Below are positions 52,329 to 64,000 of a stretch of 64,000 nucleotides of DNA, in pieces; position 1 is the stretch's first letter; every line of letters begins with the position of its first letter. Below the pieces are notes generated by a model. The model saw only the letters and a list, made by a program, of their open reading frames with translations. It made no database searches and was not told the origin of the DNA. The DNA comes from Colius striatus (taxonomy: Eukaryota > Chordata > Aves > Coliiformes > Coliidae). Where the stretch lies: the NCBI RefSeq assembly GCF_028858725.1, contig NC_084790.1:88847496-88911495 (forward strand). The letters are read 5' to 3'. The translations under genes and the position numbers were made by a program.

Positions 52329-55300
52329 ATATGTATATTTAAAATGTTGTTTACTTTCTTGGTGGGTGGGTAAGGTGTACTACCTCACTGGAAATGGCAG
52401 AAATAAAGAGGTATTTCATACCTGAGATTATTTTCTCCTTATTCCTGGCTTCAGAAGCAAATTATTTAGGATTGTCATTTCTGCTTCTTCCTTAGGAGAA
52501 CAAAATGTATACCTGACATTTCTTTTAAAACAAAGCAAGCAAAAAACACCCCACTTCCCACATCATCTTCAGGTATTCAAGGTGGAAAGCCTCACTTCCA
52601 TTGCAGGAGCTCAGGTGCCCCTCTCAATAAATATTCTTCTACAGTGAACTTTTCAGGCTAAACATAGATAAATTGATAGCACAGATAAATTAACAGCAAG
52701 CAGCTCAGTTGCTTTGACTTTTTTTTCCCCCACTTCTTTCATGATTTCAATTCCTTCCAGCAGAAAACAAGTCCACTGGATTAAAGTAATAAATCACTTC
52801 TGAAAGAAGCTTGTGGGTTTTTTTATTGAAGGTGTGGGGAAGGCAAATGAAAAGACGAGAAACTAATACTTGTTCCCTGTTTGTTAATGTTAAAATATGA
52901 ATAACATGGCCAGAGATGAGTGCATTAAAATACAAAGTGACTCTCTAGAGATTTTTAAGTTTCCTGGCAAGCCCTTGGTACAGCCCAGTGTTGGAACCTC
53001 ACCCAAGGGGCCTCCCTGTGTCAGGGAGAACACGTGCAGCTCATCAACTGATCCCAGAAGAGACAGTGATGAGTCCTCCTGCCTCATCTGTGATGGCACC
53101 TTTCCCCAACATCCCTTTGCTCTCAAGCTATATTTATTTGTTTACTTTCAGGTGGAGCTTGAGTGACTTTGGTCATTCAGATCTTTATTATTGACTGGTG
53201 CAAAATTTTCCTTACTTTGCTTTTAAAGGCATGGACAGGAAGAATTCAGAGCACATGCTCAGTGAGGGGTGGCCACACCTTGGAGACAGGTAGCCTTTGG
53301 GATAGAGGGGTGGTTTGGTGTTATAGTGACATTATAATGAGCAAAGGTTACCCAAAGGAAATTATTTTGACCAAAAAAAACCCCACCCAAATGGTGGGGA
53401 GCCTGGCCAGGGTGTCCCCACTCCCACCCTCTGTGCCATTTCTCTCAGAGTCGTTGTACCAAGCTTCCCTGGTATTGCCAACATCCAAGGCTACAAGCTC
53501 TGTTGCCTGGGAAACCATCATAGGACAGAACAGATTTTGTGCATATCAGCTACATTCCTTGAAAGTTTCCTTAACATTACATCTGTATTTCAAGAGAAGG
53601 TGTAACTTTAGTCTCAGTAAGTTGTCTCTATCAATTATTCCACAGTTAGTACATGTGGTATCATAAATGTAACAGTATTTTTATGAGCCTAGTATGACAT
53701 CAGGTGGATTCCCTGGGGAGTGTTGGTGGAAGGAATCTGAAGCATTACTACTCAGTGAAGGGTGTATTATGACAGCTGAGGTGAAGTCAGGAGGAGGAAA
53801 TCAGATTTCACGTGATGCCCAATTTACTGCCACCTCCAAATGGATGCCTAAAGTTCATCTGCTGTCATGCCCAACCAGAGGGAACTGTTGGAAATGGAGG
53901 TGTCCAGAGGTCTAGGGATCTAGAGTGTGCCTTGCTGTAAGGTCTGGACTTGAATCTGTGGGAAGCAGCTCCCATCATGTCTCCCTAGTGTGACTGAGAC
54001 CTTCCAGGTGTACACAAATGTGTACTCTGAGCACAACTGCACACCCACACCAGCCAGGGATCAAGTCAGAAACACTGCACATGAATCAACATCTATACCT
54101 AGGCACGGGGGTCTTCCAGTAATACCAAGACACTCAGTCTTTGACAGTTGACCTAGTAGCTGCCCTGGATCCCAGGTCTCCCAGTTGCTGCCATCTCTGC
54201 AGGCAAATCTGCAAGTCCCCCAGGCTCACTCAAGCTGTTGGGACACAGACTCAATTGCCCAGACACGATGTGTGATGTAGTCCCTCAGTGCCGAGTCTTA
54301 GACACAGTCTACACTGTAACTGGCCCTTGGATCCTCCCATCTCCACTCGCCTCACACAGCCACACACACGTAAATGAGTCTCTTGTGTGATGTCCACACT
54401 TCATGGTCTCTGCAATGTTCGGCTTGGTCCTGCTGGTCCCTCCAGTAGTCAGCTCTTGGACTATGGAGTATGTCTAGTACCCAACCAAAGTTTAGGCCAC
54501 TTCAATACCTGCTTTACAAGTCTCTCCCTACCCAGGCAGGCAGTCTGGCCTCTCCATTTCCTGATACACCAGCCACATTGAGCACGTTGATTCATGGTCC
54601 CTACTCTGGTTGCTGGGACTCAGATAAGATCTTAACCAATCTTCCATCTCTGAACAGCCAGGTTTTCCTTGTAGGATTTCCATGGGTAAAGCACACCATG
54701 CTGCAGTCAGGAGAGCATGAAAAGGGGCTGGTAAAGCAAACAGCTTCCTGTGACAGACCCATGCCCTGACAGGTTAGGCTTTATCTCAAAGACAAGGCAG
54801 GTACTTTTGTCATTCAAAGTGCCCGGAGGAGTTATTACGTTTTACAACCCTTCACAAGGAAATGAAGCTCTCAAACAACTCTTGTGTCTTTCTTGGAGCC
54901 ACAGATTGCCAAAAAGTGACATGAGTCCAAAATTCGGGGAACAGAGTTCTTTCCACCCTCTGCAGGTTGATAAAGCCCTTCTGTGTTCTTTTGCATCCCT
55001 TCAACCCTCTGTTGGTTCTTGAGATTGCTTGAGCATGCTCTTCCCCTTTGCCCTTTAGGAAAGACCATGCTTCAGATTTCATAATGAATTTGTGCCTTCG
55101 ATGTTTCCCACTCAGGCAGAAAACACACAAACTGTAAAATCAACATAGTTTGACAGTGCCTACCTGAATGACCCTTACAGTCCAGGGCTGGCAGGGGTGG
55201 GGAGTGAGGGGAGCAAGTTTCACATAACATGTATGTGTGGTCTGACACTTCCCACCAGGCTGCTACAGAAGCATTGTTCCTCCCCTTCTCATGGGCTTGG

Positions 55301-55364
55301 GGATTAGAGAACTCATTCTCAAAATCATTAGAGAGATAAAGTTTCATGAGAAGACAAGACAGGG
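52329..55364. other. Intergenic sequence, no gene recognised
   Basis: No coding signal was found. The stretch 53.9-54.6 kb has CA-rich words and phrases such as CTCCCAGTTGCTGCC that faintly recall 1.8-2.2 kb, possibly two old copies of one repeat; I could not align them over any length. Confidence 0.35.
52402..52407 (+). promoter_or_regulatory. AATAAA, likely polyadenylation signal of the OR at 51360
   Basis: The signal lies 74 bases after the stop codon; no other canonical signal is closer. Confidence 0.5.
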
Positions 55365-56514
55365 TGTGGTGGTTTAGCCTAATGTCCACCAAGTCATAAA
55401 ATTCCTCCCCTTCCCAAACTGAACAGGAGAGAGAGAGAAATATAACAAACAGCTTGTGAGTTGAGATAAGGGCGGAGAGATCACTCAGCAATTAGAATCA
55501 CGGACAAAAGAGATTCAACCTAGGGAGAAACAGGTTTCATTTATTAAAGAACAATAAGAGCAGGGAGATGAGAAATAACTGTCTTAAAAACACCTCCCCC
55601 CACCCCTCCTCTGCCCAGGACTCCCCTTCCTTCCCCCCCAGCACTGCAGGGGATGGAGGATGGGGGTTGGGGTCAGTTCATTACAGATGGGCTTTGCTGC
55701 TGCTGCTTCTCAGGGGAAGGCTGCCTCACACTTCCCACTCCTGCACTGTGGGGTCCCTCCCAAGGGAGACAGTCTCTCACTGACTGCTCCTGCGTGGGTT
55801 CTTCCCATGGGCTGCAGCTCCTCACACCCTGCTCCAGCACGGAGCCTGTCACAGGGCAGCTCCTCACACCCTGCCCCAGCATGGGTCACCCACTGGAGAA
55901 CAGTCCTTCAGGGACAGACTGCTCCAGCCTGGGGCCCTCACAAGATCACAAGTCCTGACAGCAAAAGTGCTCCAGCGTTGGCTCCTCTCTCCCTACAAAC
56001 TCCCAGGTGCTGCCAGGAACTCGCTCTAGGATGAGCTTCCCATGGAGTCACAGCCTCCTTCAGGCACCCACCCGCTCCAGCGTGGGCTCCTCCACAGGCT
56101 GCAAGTGGGTCTCTGCTCCTCATGGCCTCCATGGGCTGCAGGGGGACAACCTGCTTCACCATGGTCCTCACCACATATCACAGGGGAGCCTTTTCAGTGC
56201 CTAAGCACCCTCCTCCCCTCCTTCTCCACTGACCTTGGTGTCTGTGGAGATGTTTTGACATTGTCACTCCCTGTTGCTGCTGCAGTTCAGCAACTGCCCG
56301 ACAACTTCTCCTCCTTCTCAAATCTGTTACTCACAGAGGCACTACCTCCATCACTAATTGGCCAGTCCTAGGTCAGGTGCAGGGTCCATCTTAGAATTGA
56401 CTGGCCCTAACCCTGTGAGCTACAGGGGAAGGTTCTGGCAACTCTTTGTTTAAAGAAGCCACCCCTGTAGCCCCCCCTGCTACCAAAAAACCTGGCCCAG
56501 GCAAAACCACTACA
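55365..56514 (+). mobile_element. Solo LTR (TGTGGTGGTTT type)
   Basis: It starts TGTGGTGGTTTAGCC and ends GGCAAAACCACTACA, a near-perfect inverted terminal match. Its first half is closely similar to the antisense fragment at 16119-16681. The length is about 1150 bp, with internal near-repeats around CAGCTCCTCACACCCTGC and no retroviral coding sequence. The flanking five bases (CAGGG and CATCG) do not match, so either the target duplication has decayed or my ends are slightly off. Confidence 0.82.
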
Positions 56515-57274
56515 CATCGCCAGACAATTGCACTGACAAGCCAAATGTTTATACACAACTAGTCTGTTTAACTCCTGATCCTCCCTTTCCCACATGTTTA
56601 ATCTCTCCAATCACCTATCACCTCCCTACATCTCCTGACAGTACACATTCTCGGTGCTCACTTTAAAAACATTGACCTGGGAAGCTGCAACACAACCAGG
56701 TCCACTCTGATCCTTTTGATATTTTGAACAGAAAAATACAGAGCTGTACAGAACAATAATTACATAATGGCACCAGCAAGCAGGGCCCAGACATGCCCCA
56801 GTCCATGTGCTTATTCCATGTGCAGTGGTTGCACTTGCCCACTCATGAGGTCACAAGCTATGCACAGTATATTCTCATTTGGGAAGATAGGGTCTCTTAC
56901 TTTACAGTTGTCTCAGTTACCAGCCAGAGATGAATTTCTGAGAACATCATCACATCACTGGAAACATCAGAATACTGAAGAAGGCTGTCAATTCATCAAG
57001 TGGTTGTTATCATTCAGTGCTGCAGCTTGGCATTGTCTGAAATGTCTCCTCAGTTTTGCCCTGTGCATCTCTGATAACTGAACTTCACACATCACGGAAA
57101 GCAAAGTGGTTTGCAGCTTTTTGTCATATCTCAGTGGGATGGAACATGGATAGCCAAAAAGCTTCCAGGAAGGAGACTAACCCAGATTAGATGTTGTGCT
57201 GGCAGGCTCTAGAAGAATAAAGATGTGAAAGGTGAAATGTAGCTAACACATTTTCAAAGTCTGGAAAAATCACA

Positions 57275-57940
57275 CAATCACAGAATCTGAAGGGTTAGCA
57301 GGGACATTGAAGGATCATCCAGTGCAATCCCCCTGCCACAGCAGGATCACCTAGAGTAGGGCACACAGGAACTTGTCCAAGAGGGTTTTGAATGTCTCCA
57401 GAGAAGGAGACTCCACAGCCCATCTGGGCAGCCTGTTCCAGTGCACCATCACCCTCACAGTGAAGAAATTATTCCTGGTATTTCTTTGGAATCTCTTGTG
57501 TTCAAGTTTATACCTGTTGCTCCCTGTCCTATCATTGGTCATCACTGAGCACAGCCTGGCTCCATCCTCCTCACACCCACCCTTTATGGATTTGTGAACA
57601 TGAACGAGGTCACCTCTCACTCTCCTCCAAGCTCCAGAGCCCCAGCTCCCTCAGCCTTTAATCACAAGGGAGATGCTCCACTCCATCATCTCTGTGTCCC
57701 TGCACTGAACTCTCTCCAGCAGCTCCACGTCCTTCTGGAACTGAGGGGCCCAGAACTGGACACAATATTCCAGATAGGGTCTCACGAGGGCAGAGCAGAG
57801 TGGGAGCAGAAACTCTCTCCATCTACTGCCCACAGCCCTTCTAATCCACTCCAGGGTGCCATTGGCCTTCTTGTCCATGAGGGCACGTTGCTGGCTCATG
57901 ATCACCCTGCTGCCCACCAAGACCCCCATGAAGCAAGTCC
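57275..57940 (-). mobile_element. CR1 LINE 3' fragment
   Basis: The inverted 3' tip CACAATCACAGAATCTGAAG leads into ATCCAGTGCAATCCCCCTGC, then CTCCACAGCCCATCTGGGCA, and into the C-terminal coding part. The minus strand encodes RNNFFTVRVMVHWNRLPRWA and, further upstream, LVRPYLEYCVQFWAPQ and the SQQRALMDKKANGTL block. It is the longest copy of the GTGCAACCCCCTGC subtype in the window. Confidence 0.93.
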
Positions 57941-60206
57941 TCTCATACTGTACATTAGGGCTGATGAAGGAGAGGAAGGGGATCAGTGAGCAGCAATAAT
58001 GACTATGTGAAAGATAAACAAGGCCTCCACAGGCTGCTTTCCTGTGTTCTGTGCTCTGTCTCCATACAAGTTCTGAAGCTGTGAGTCACCACAACCAACT
58101 CTGCTGGTTTTGGCTGGGAGTTAGTTTTCTTCATGGTAGCTAATATGGACCTACATTTTGGATTTGTGCTGAAAACGGTGTTGATAACACAGAGATATGG
58201 GTTTTTACAAGCCCAGGAATCACAAACTGAAGTTTTCAGCAGAAATCAACTTTACTGACATCATTGTTGTCAAGGAGAGAAAATTAGGTGAAATTTCTCC
58301 CCTAGAGACAAATTAGCTAACAAACTTGTCTGGGTCCCACTCCACTGGGCATTTGGCTAAGTTATTGCAGCTTGTGACTTCAGTGCTGAACTAAGTTACC
58401 ATCACTTGTCTCCTCTTGGAATATGCTTTTGAGCTCATTCTATTCTGCATTCATGAAGGAGGAGAAAACTCCAGAAGAAACTGTCTTGATACATGGGGTA
58501 TATTTTAAGGTCTATCTCAGCCTTGTCAACACTGTTTGTGCCTCTGATGAAAGGTGAGGATATTAATCCTTTGTTGCTGGTTCCTTTTCTATTTTCTTTG
58601 CAGTTTTCTCTTTTGTATATTCTCCACTGGGTCTAACAAAGCAACAATGTATTTGTGATATATGTACAGGTATATTTTGTGTTACATATTTGTCTGACTC
58701 AGTGTTACAGGTAAACAGAAATAATGCTACAGTTTTAAATTAATATTTTAGTGTCATGAACATTTGTATCACCATCTTCAATTCAACAGAAAAAGAACAA
58801 GTCTTGCTTAATACTTGTTCATCTCAGTAATGCCTTGATATTATATGGAAAACATGAGAATTCACGATTCATTCAACTCCACGTTAGCCACTTAACGATG
58901 AGATAAGTTTTAATCAACACAGGAGAGAAAAGGCTAGTGTCTCTGCACAGTGATTCAGGTAAACCATCTTAGACTTCTATCTTCATCAAGAGATGACTGG
59001 TGCTGTAAGAGTCAGTTTCTCTCCTTTAACAGTAGTGGAGAGACCACTAGCAGTCTATAGATCGTCTGCAATGACATTGAATGCAATGATATGAGGTGAA
59101 TTCTAAGCCCTAATTCTGTGATTTTAGACTCCAAGACAGAAACTGTAACTCTATCTGTTGTACTGAAGTATCAGAGCCTCCTCTTCACCATTTGAAATGG
59201 AATTCCTGACAGAGTTTTCATAGAATCACAGAATCATTTTGGTTTGAAAAGACCCTTAAGATCATCAAGTCCAAACACTTTTGGATGGTCAAAATTGATC
59301 GGACTAGACAGAATTATTTGAAGTCTACTAGAAAGAATTGCATTTGAGAAGATACAAACTGCAGCTAGACGCACTCTATCATGGTGAAATGTTGTTGAGT
59401 AAATCCTCATGCACAGGCAGTCTCTCACCTCTATTATCATCCAGATTCCTGGAGGACAATCACCAGAAATGGTCAAAATGTCAGCCTTCTCTCTTGCAAT
59501 TAATAGGTTTGCACCTTCAGTAGCTGAGATCCCTTCATAGCCTAGATCAGCCATAGATAAGTATGTAGGATGAATGATGCACTGCTGGTAAACATTGTTT
59601 CTCTATTCCTCAGTAAATTCCAAAGTTATTTTAGAAAAGTAACTAAATTGCATATTTTTACATAAATTAGCAAATTAATATCTCTCTTCAATTCTATCTA
59701 CTTACCACCCTCTGGTACAATGACAACTACTCTCTTTCCCTCTCTTTCACTTCTGAAAGTCTTGCTTGTAACCCAGTGAGTATTCATTGTGTACATAAAC
59801 AGCCCTAATGGAAATTAGGTCTCGGCATCCACGTTTTGACGTTCATGTATAGAAGTCAAAGTTCATACCACAGTCAGGGAAGACCCACTATGCAATGTGA
59901 TCACTTTAAAATGTCTCTACTCCTGTTTCAGGGTCAAAAAAAAATAGTCCTGTTAATGATGTGAAGAACTGCATTAACTTCTCTTATTTATCTATTACTA
60001 TTATTGTTGTAATACCTGTCATTCTATTCAGGTATTAACATAACTTTCCTAGCACACTGGAAATATTTTCTTGCTTATTTTCTCTGTTTGGCATTTTTGC
60101 CTTTGGAAATCTCTCTCACTCTGTCTTTAACATTGAACTGAATATGTTCTGGTGCTGACACAGTAATGTCTTTATTTTTATTCCTACATAGGGGACACCA
60201 AGGCAA
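57941..60206. other. Upstream region of the OR at 60207
   Basis: The sequence is AT-rich with a short CR1 tail (listed) and no coding signal. Immediately before the OR start lies a T-rich tract ending TTCCTACATAG (AG at 60190-60191), a plausible acceptor for a 5' untranslated exon. Confidence 0.4.
59219..59283 (-). mobile_element. CR1 LINE 3' tail fragment
   Basis: CATAGAATCACAGAATCATT, then TTTGAAAAGACCCTTAAGAT and CATCAAGTCCAAACACTTTT are the reverse complement of a CR1 3' terminus, about 65 bases long. Confidence 0.88.
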
Positions 60207-61142
60207 ATGTATCCACAGAATCTCACCAAGGTCTCTGAATTCATCCTTGAGGGTATTTTTGACAACCTTCCCCTCCAAAGTCTCTGTATTACAATATCTT
60301 TGTGTCTCTACCTCACTGCCATCCTCAGCAACTCCTTTGTGATTATAGCTACCCTTGTCTACCCACCACTTCACACCCCTATGTACTTCTTCATCTCCAA
60401 CTTGGCCATCCTTGACTTGCTAAGTATCTCCTCAGTTCTGCCCAAGATGTTGGAGAATCTGGTCCTGGGCAAGAACACCATCTCCTTTGAGGGCTGTATA
60501 GCACAGCTTTACACCTTCACTTTCTCAGGCTCAACAGAACTGATACTGTTAACAGTTATGTCTTATGATCGGTACCTGGCCATTTGCTGGCCTCTGCACT
60601 ACATAACCATGATGAGCAAGGGAACCTGCATCTCTTTAATGGCTGGCGTTTGGGGAATTGGTACTGTTAATTCCTTCATAAACACACTTTTTGTGGCACA
60701 GCTGGACTTCTGTGGGCCAAATTTAGTCCAGAATTTCTTGTGTGAGATACCAGAAGTCCTTGTCCTGTCTTGCAGCTCAACCTACCTCAGCGAAGTCACA
60801 GTTTACATGGCAGATATCATCTTAGGCATGGGAAATTTCACGCTGGTCATTCTCTCCTATTGCTTCATCATCACTACTATCCTGAAAATCCAGGGCTCTG
60901 AAGGGAAGTGGAAAACCTTCTCCACCTGCTCCTCACATCTTGCTATTGTTGGCTTGTTCTACTCCACCATCATCTATGCCTATATCCAGCCAACTAGCAC
61001 TCCATTAAAGAAGAAAAACAAAACAGTGAGCATTATGTACACTCTGGTGACTCCCACTCTGAACCCTCTGATCTACAGCCTGCGCAACAAAGTGATCAAA
61101 GGTGCCTTCTGGAAAATTGTACCATTTCACAAAACAAATTAA
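60207..61142 (+). CDS. Olfactory receptor, class II, intact
   Basis: An uninterrupted exon of 311 codons encodes a seven-transmembrane odorant receptor of typical length. Landmarks are NLT (residues 5-7), LHTPMYFF (55-62), Cys97, MSYDRYLAIC (118-127), KTFSTCSSHL (236-245) and PTLNPLIYSLRN (283-294). The TM1 motif, usually GN, reads SN (41-42). The TM3 region GSTELILLTVMSYDRYLAIC and the segment CWPLHYITMM differ from the family-10-like receptor upstream. It may belong near OR13/OR6-type receptors, but I cannot assign it. The start was chosen because it puts NLT just before TM1 and follows an acceptor-like site by 15 bases. Confidence 0.95.
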   Translation: MYPQNLTKVSEFILEGIFDNLPLQSLCITISLCLYLTAILSNSFVIIATLVYPPLHTPMYFFISNLAILDLLSISSVLPKMLENLVLGKNTISFEGCIAQLYTFTFSGSTELILLTVMSYDRYLAICWPLHYITMMSKGTCISLMAGVWGIGTVNSFINTLFVAQLDFCGPNLVQNFLCEIPEVLVLSCSSTYLSEVTVYMADIILGMGNFTLVILSYCFIITTILKIQGSEGKWKTFSTCSSHLAIVGLFYSTIIYAYIQPTSTPLKKKNKTVSIMYTLVTPTLNPLIYSLRNKVIKGAFWKIVPFHKTN

Positions 61143-62854
61143 TACACAAAGTCTCATGCCCATACTTTCCAGCTCTGTTCTGCATGGTTCACACTCATGG
61201 TTGCAGTGTTGTCAACCTTTGCTGCTAGTAAGGGTGACATTGCTTTCATCAAAGTTCATAACACCACAATAACAGCAGTTATTAAGGAGAAACTATCCGC
61301 ACAGAGAATACCCAGAGCAAGGTGCAGTAAAGTGTACCACAGAAGTGTTTGTTACTCTGAATTCAGTGACTCTCCCTTTTTGGTTAACAGAAAGGAAAAG
61401 GCATGGTCCTCTGCCTCTGAAATTGTACCTTAAAGATCTGTTCCTCACTGTCAAAGGAGAATGCCCTCCTACAGTTAATTCAGCCCACCTATTAATAAAC
61501 TACTTAGTATTTATGGTTTTAATGACTTTAATGTAAAATAAAATCTTTACTTAAGAACATAGGAATCATTAATCAAATAACCATGTAACATCTTAAGAAA
61601 TGAATCATCATGATTGTCCCTGGTCATTCCGGGGTGGCCCTATAAGTGCTCAGTCTTGTGCTATTGGTCATGGTTTTCCCTTATTCTTGCCTAGATTTAC
61701 TTTTTTTTTAAGACATTGAAAAAGATAAATCCTGACCATAATTATCTTCTGAATGTTATACTATATGCCTCAGAATATACTCCTGTTCTCATGTGGTGGC
61801 AGATATTTGTCCGCCTGAGATGGACTTCTAAATCATCCTCACAGTTATTGGAACTCTATCCTCTTGACACAAATGGGAAAAAAAAATGTTAATAAGGTTG
61901 CTTAACACCTTGGGAAAGAGATTCTAGAGGTTCACTTTCAGTAAATTGATGATTACTTCCACTGCTTTATTGGTTGCTCTCTTTTATTCCCATAACAGAG
62001 AGAAGGAGGAAGAGGTTGGTTGAGGGACTTAACCATCTAAAAACAAACATTAGAAAAAAAAATCTTCTCCTTACTAGCTTGCATTTTGCTGAAGGTTTCA
62101 GATAGTTCATTTCCTAGAGGATATACAATACTTCTGGCATATTTCAGTGTTTTTCTTATAGGTTAATAGTCATCTGGTAAGAGAAGGAAAAGCTTTAAAT
62201 GCTGCAAGGAGGGCACTGACATCAACAAACTGAGAAACCACCAGCAAAGAGAGAGATGCCTTTGATTTCATCATCACTGAACTTTTGGTTCCCATGGAAA
62301 ATAATTTCAGAGACATACAGATGAAGTAAATTTAGTTCAGAATCAGACTCCTTAGGGCAGGTTAGGAGACACCAGCTATTTCCTCAGGGCCTGTAGGGTT
62401 TGTCCCTACACCTTCTTACAAATGTTTGTAACACATACACAATCCTAAGCAAGTATGTATGTTTTATTTCAAATGATATGCTGATTTTGATTAGCAGCAT
62501 CTTTAATTTCTTGCATATGAAAAGAACGTTGTATGCCTCTGTCCTCACTTTAAACATTGTGGAGTTCCACACCCCTGCCAGAGCTCCCAACTTGGGACTC
62601 TGCCAAAGCTGTGCAGAGAAAAACTACAGAGCATTGTGCCATGCCAATCATGTTACTGACTCTTGCCAGAGCCAACTGCACATACAAGGACCCAACTATC
62701 AAAATATCACCCTACAACTTCCTTCTGTCCAGTCCCACCTGCTGCCCTGAAGCTGAGATCACACCTGCCACACTTTTCACTACATTAAGATTTTCTTCCA
62801 CAGATACACTGGTTCCTCCACTCACTGGGACAACATCTCCAGGTTCTGCTTCAT
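61143..62854. other. 3' flank of the OR and AT-rich intergenic sequence
   Basis: Beyond the polyadenylation signals I see no gene. Open frames at 62400-62862 are short, overlap in different frames and match nothing I recognise. Confidence 0.4.
61494..61499 (+). promoter_or_regulatory. AATAAA, possible polyadenylation signal of the OR at 60207
   Basis: This AATAAA lies about 350 bases after the stop codon. A second one follows at 61537-61542. Confidence 0.4.
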
Positions 62855-64000
62855 TGCTTTAACCAACCTGATATCCTTCTATGAGTGCATAACCAGCTGG
62901 CTAGATGAGGGGAGAGCAGCAGATGTCATCTACTTTGACTTCAGCAAGGCTTTGGACACTGTCTCCCACAACATCCTCATCAGAAAGCTCAGGCAGCGTG
63001 GACTGGATGAGTGGAGGTGAGGTGGATGGAGAGCTGGCTGAATGATCAATAGTGATCAATGGCACAGAATGGAGTTGGAAGCCTGTGGCCAGTGGAGTTC
63101 CACAGGGATGGGTTCTGGGGCCAGTCTGGTTCAACATCTTCATCAACCACCTGGATGAGGGGACAGATTGTACCCTCAGCAAGTTCCCTGCTGGCACCAA
63201 ACTGGGAGGACAGGATGATTCCCCAGAGGCTGTGCTACCTTTCAGTGGGATCTCAATCAGCTTCACAGCTGGGCAGAGAGGAACATCATGAGGTTCAACA
63301 AGGACAAGTGCAGAGTCCTACATCTGGCAAGGAACAACCCCCTGCACCAGTATAGGCTGGGGGTCAAACTGCTGGAGAGCAGCTCTGCAGAGAGAGACCT
63401 GGGAGTGCTGGCTGATAATAAGCTAAATATGAGCCAGCAATGTGCCCTCGAGGCCAAGAAGCCAATGGCATCCTGGAGTGAATCAAGAAGAGTGTGGCCA
63501 GCAGAGCAAAGGAGGTTCTGCTGCCCCTCTACTCTGCCCTGGGAGGCCTCATCTGGAGTCCTGTGATCAGTTCTGGGCTCCTCAGCTCAAGAGGGACAGG
63601 GAACTGCTGGAGAGAGGCCAGTGCAGGGCCACCAAGATGATCAGGGGAATGGAACATCTTTCATAAGAGGAAAGGCTGCAGGACCTGTGGCTGTTTAGTC
63701 TGGAGGAGACTGAGGGGAGATCTCATTAATATTTATAAATATCTAAAGGCTGGGTGTCAGGAGGTTAGGACATCTCTTTTTTCTACAGTAGGTAGCAACA
63801 GGACAAGGGGTGATGGGATGAAGCTGGAACACAAAAAGTTCCACTTAAACATAAGAAAAAAATATTGTACTGTTCAGGTGAGGGAGCCCTGGCACAGGCT
63901 GCTCAGAGGGGTTGTGGAGTCTCCTTCCTTGGAGGTTTTCAAGACCTGCCTGGACATGTTCCTATGCGACCTGATCTAGGTGACCCTGCTTCTGCAGGAG
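62855..64000 (+). mobile_element. CR1 LINE, 3' part, running off the window
   Basis: The reverse-transcriptase blocks appear in order: [20 protein letters not shown] (about 62932), [11 protein letters not shown] (about 63092), CRVLHLARNNPLHQYRLG (about 63310) and [20 protein letters not shown] (about 63396), followed by the 3' end up to GACCTGATCTAGGTGACCCT. About 60 bases of the 3' terminus lie beyond the window. The catalytic box at 63184-63195 reads Phe-Pro-Ala-Gly rather than FADD. Frameshifts and a small deletion near 63035 show it is inactive. Confidence 0.95.

Noticed and set aside
55568-56371. Open frames of 70-124 codons
   Set aside because: Inside the LTR at 55365-56514; similar frames appear inverted in the related fragment at 16119-16681.
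1-64000. CRISPR arrays, operons, tRNA and rRNA genes, prokaryotic signals
   Set aside because: None seen; the window is vertebrate nuclear DNA, and the only regular repeats are the minisatellite, short duplications and transposable elements.

Overview
The window reads as bird genomic DNA. The strongest evidence is the repeat content: at least fifteen fragments of the avian/reptilian LINE CR1, many ending in the CR1-type tail of repeated ATTCTRTGA-like octamers, plus three LTR copies whose ends (TGTCATGGTTT... or TGTGGTGGTTT...) look like avian ERVL/ERV3-type solo LTRs. The composition is AT-leaning with one CpG-rich patch near 4.1-4.4 kb. All assignments come from reading the sequence and recalling protein families; nothing was searched.

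Layout. 1-13.9 kb is repeat-rich and gene-poor: CR1 fragments, a 15-bp minisatellite leading into a CpG island, and two phase-compatible minus-strand exon candidates with coiled-coil-like sequence (8722-8811, 5118-5350). 15.0-16.0 kb is an intact class II olfactory receptor (OR), followed by an antisense LTR fragment. 20.9-24.3 kb holds three collinear minus-strand remnants of a VWA5A-like gene (VIT domain and following region), broken by stops, a frameshift and CR1 insertions. 25.5-26.5 kb is a frameshifted OR pseudogene on the minus strand. 28.4-30.2 kb holds a CR1 endonuclease fragment and a possible ERVL primer-binding site.

32.3-46.5 kb is a complete plus-strand multi-exon gene for a cytosolic phospholipase A2 of the gamma type (PLA2G4C-like). 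I can chain 16 exons with consistent phases into a 600-codon reading frame containing the GGGxR loop, the GVSGS nucleophile motif and the DAG catalytic aspartate. Its middle contains a tandemly duplicated exon (41255-41317 and 41452-41511), and three of its donors are GC rather than GT. A 1.24-kb solo LTR with a 5-bp target duplication sits in the next intron.

51.4-52.3 kb and 60.2-61.1 kb carry two more intact single-exon ORs, separated by a second LTR and a CR1. The window ends inside another CR1.

Taken together this is part of an avian OR cluster. The VWA5A remnant fits the human 11q24 OR cluster, where VWA5A lies among OR10 and OR8 genes. The PLA2G4C-like gene inside it is a less expected neighbour, because human PLA2G4C is on chromosome 19. 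The ORs would act in olfactory neurons, while the phospholipase is an intracellular lipid hydrolase; no operon-like functional link is implied.
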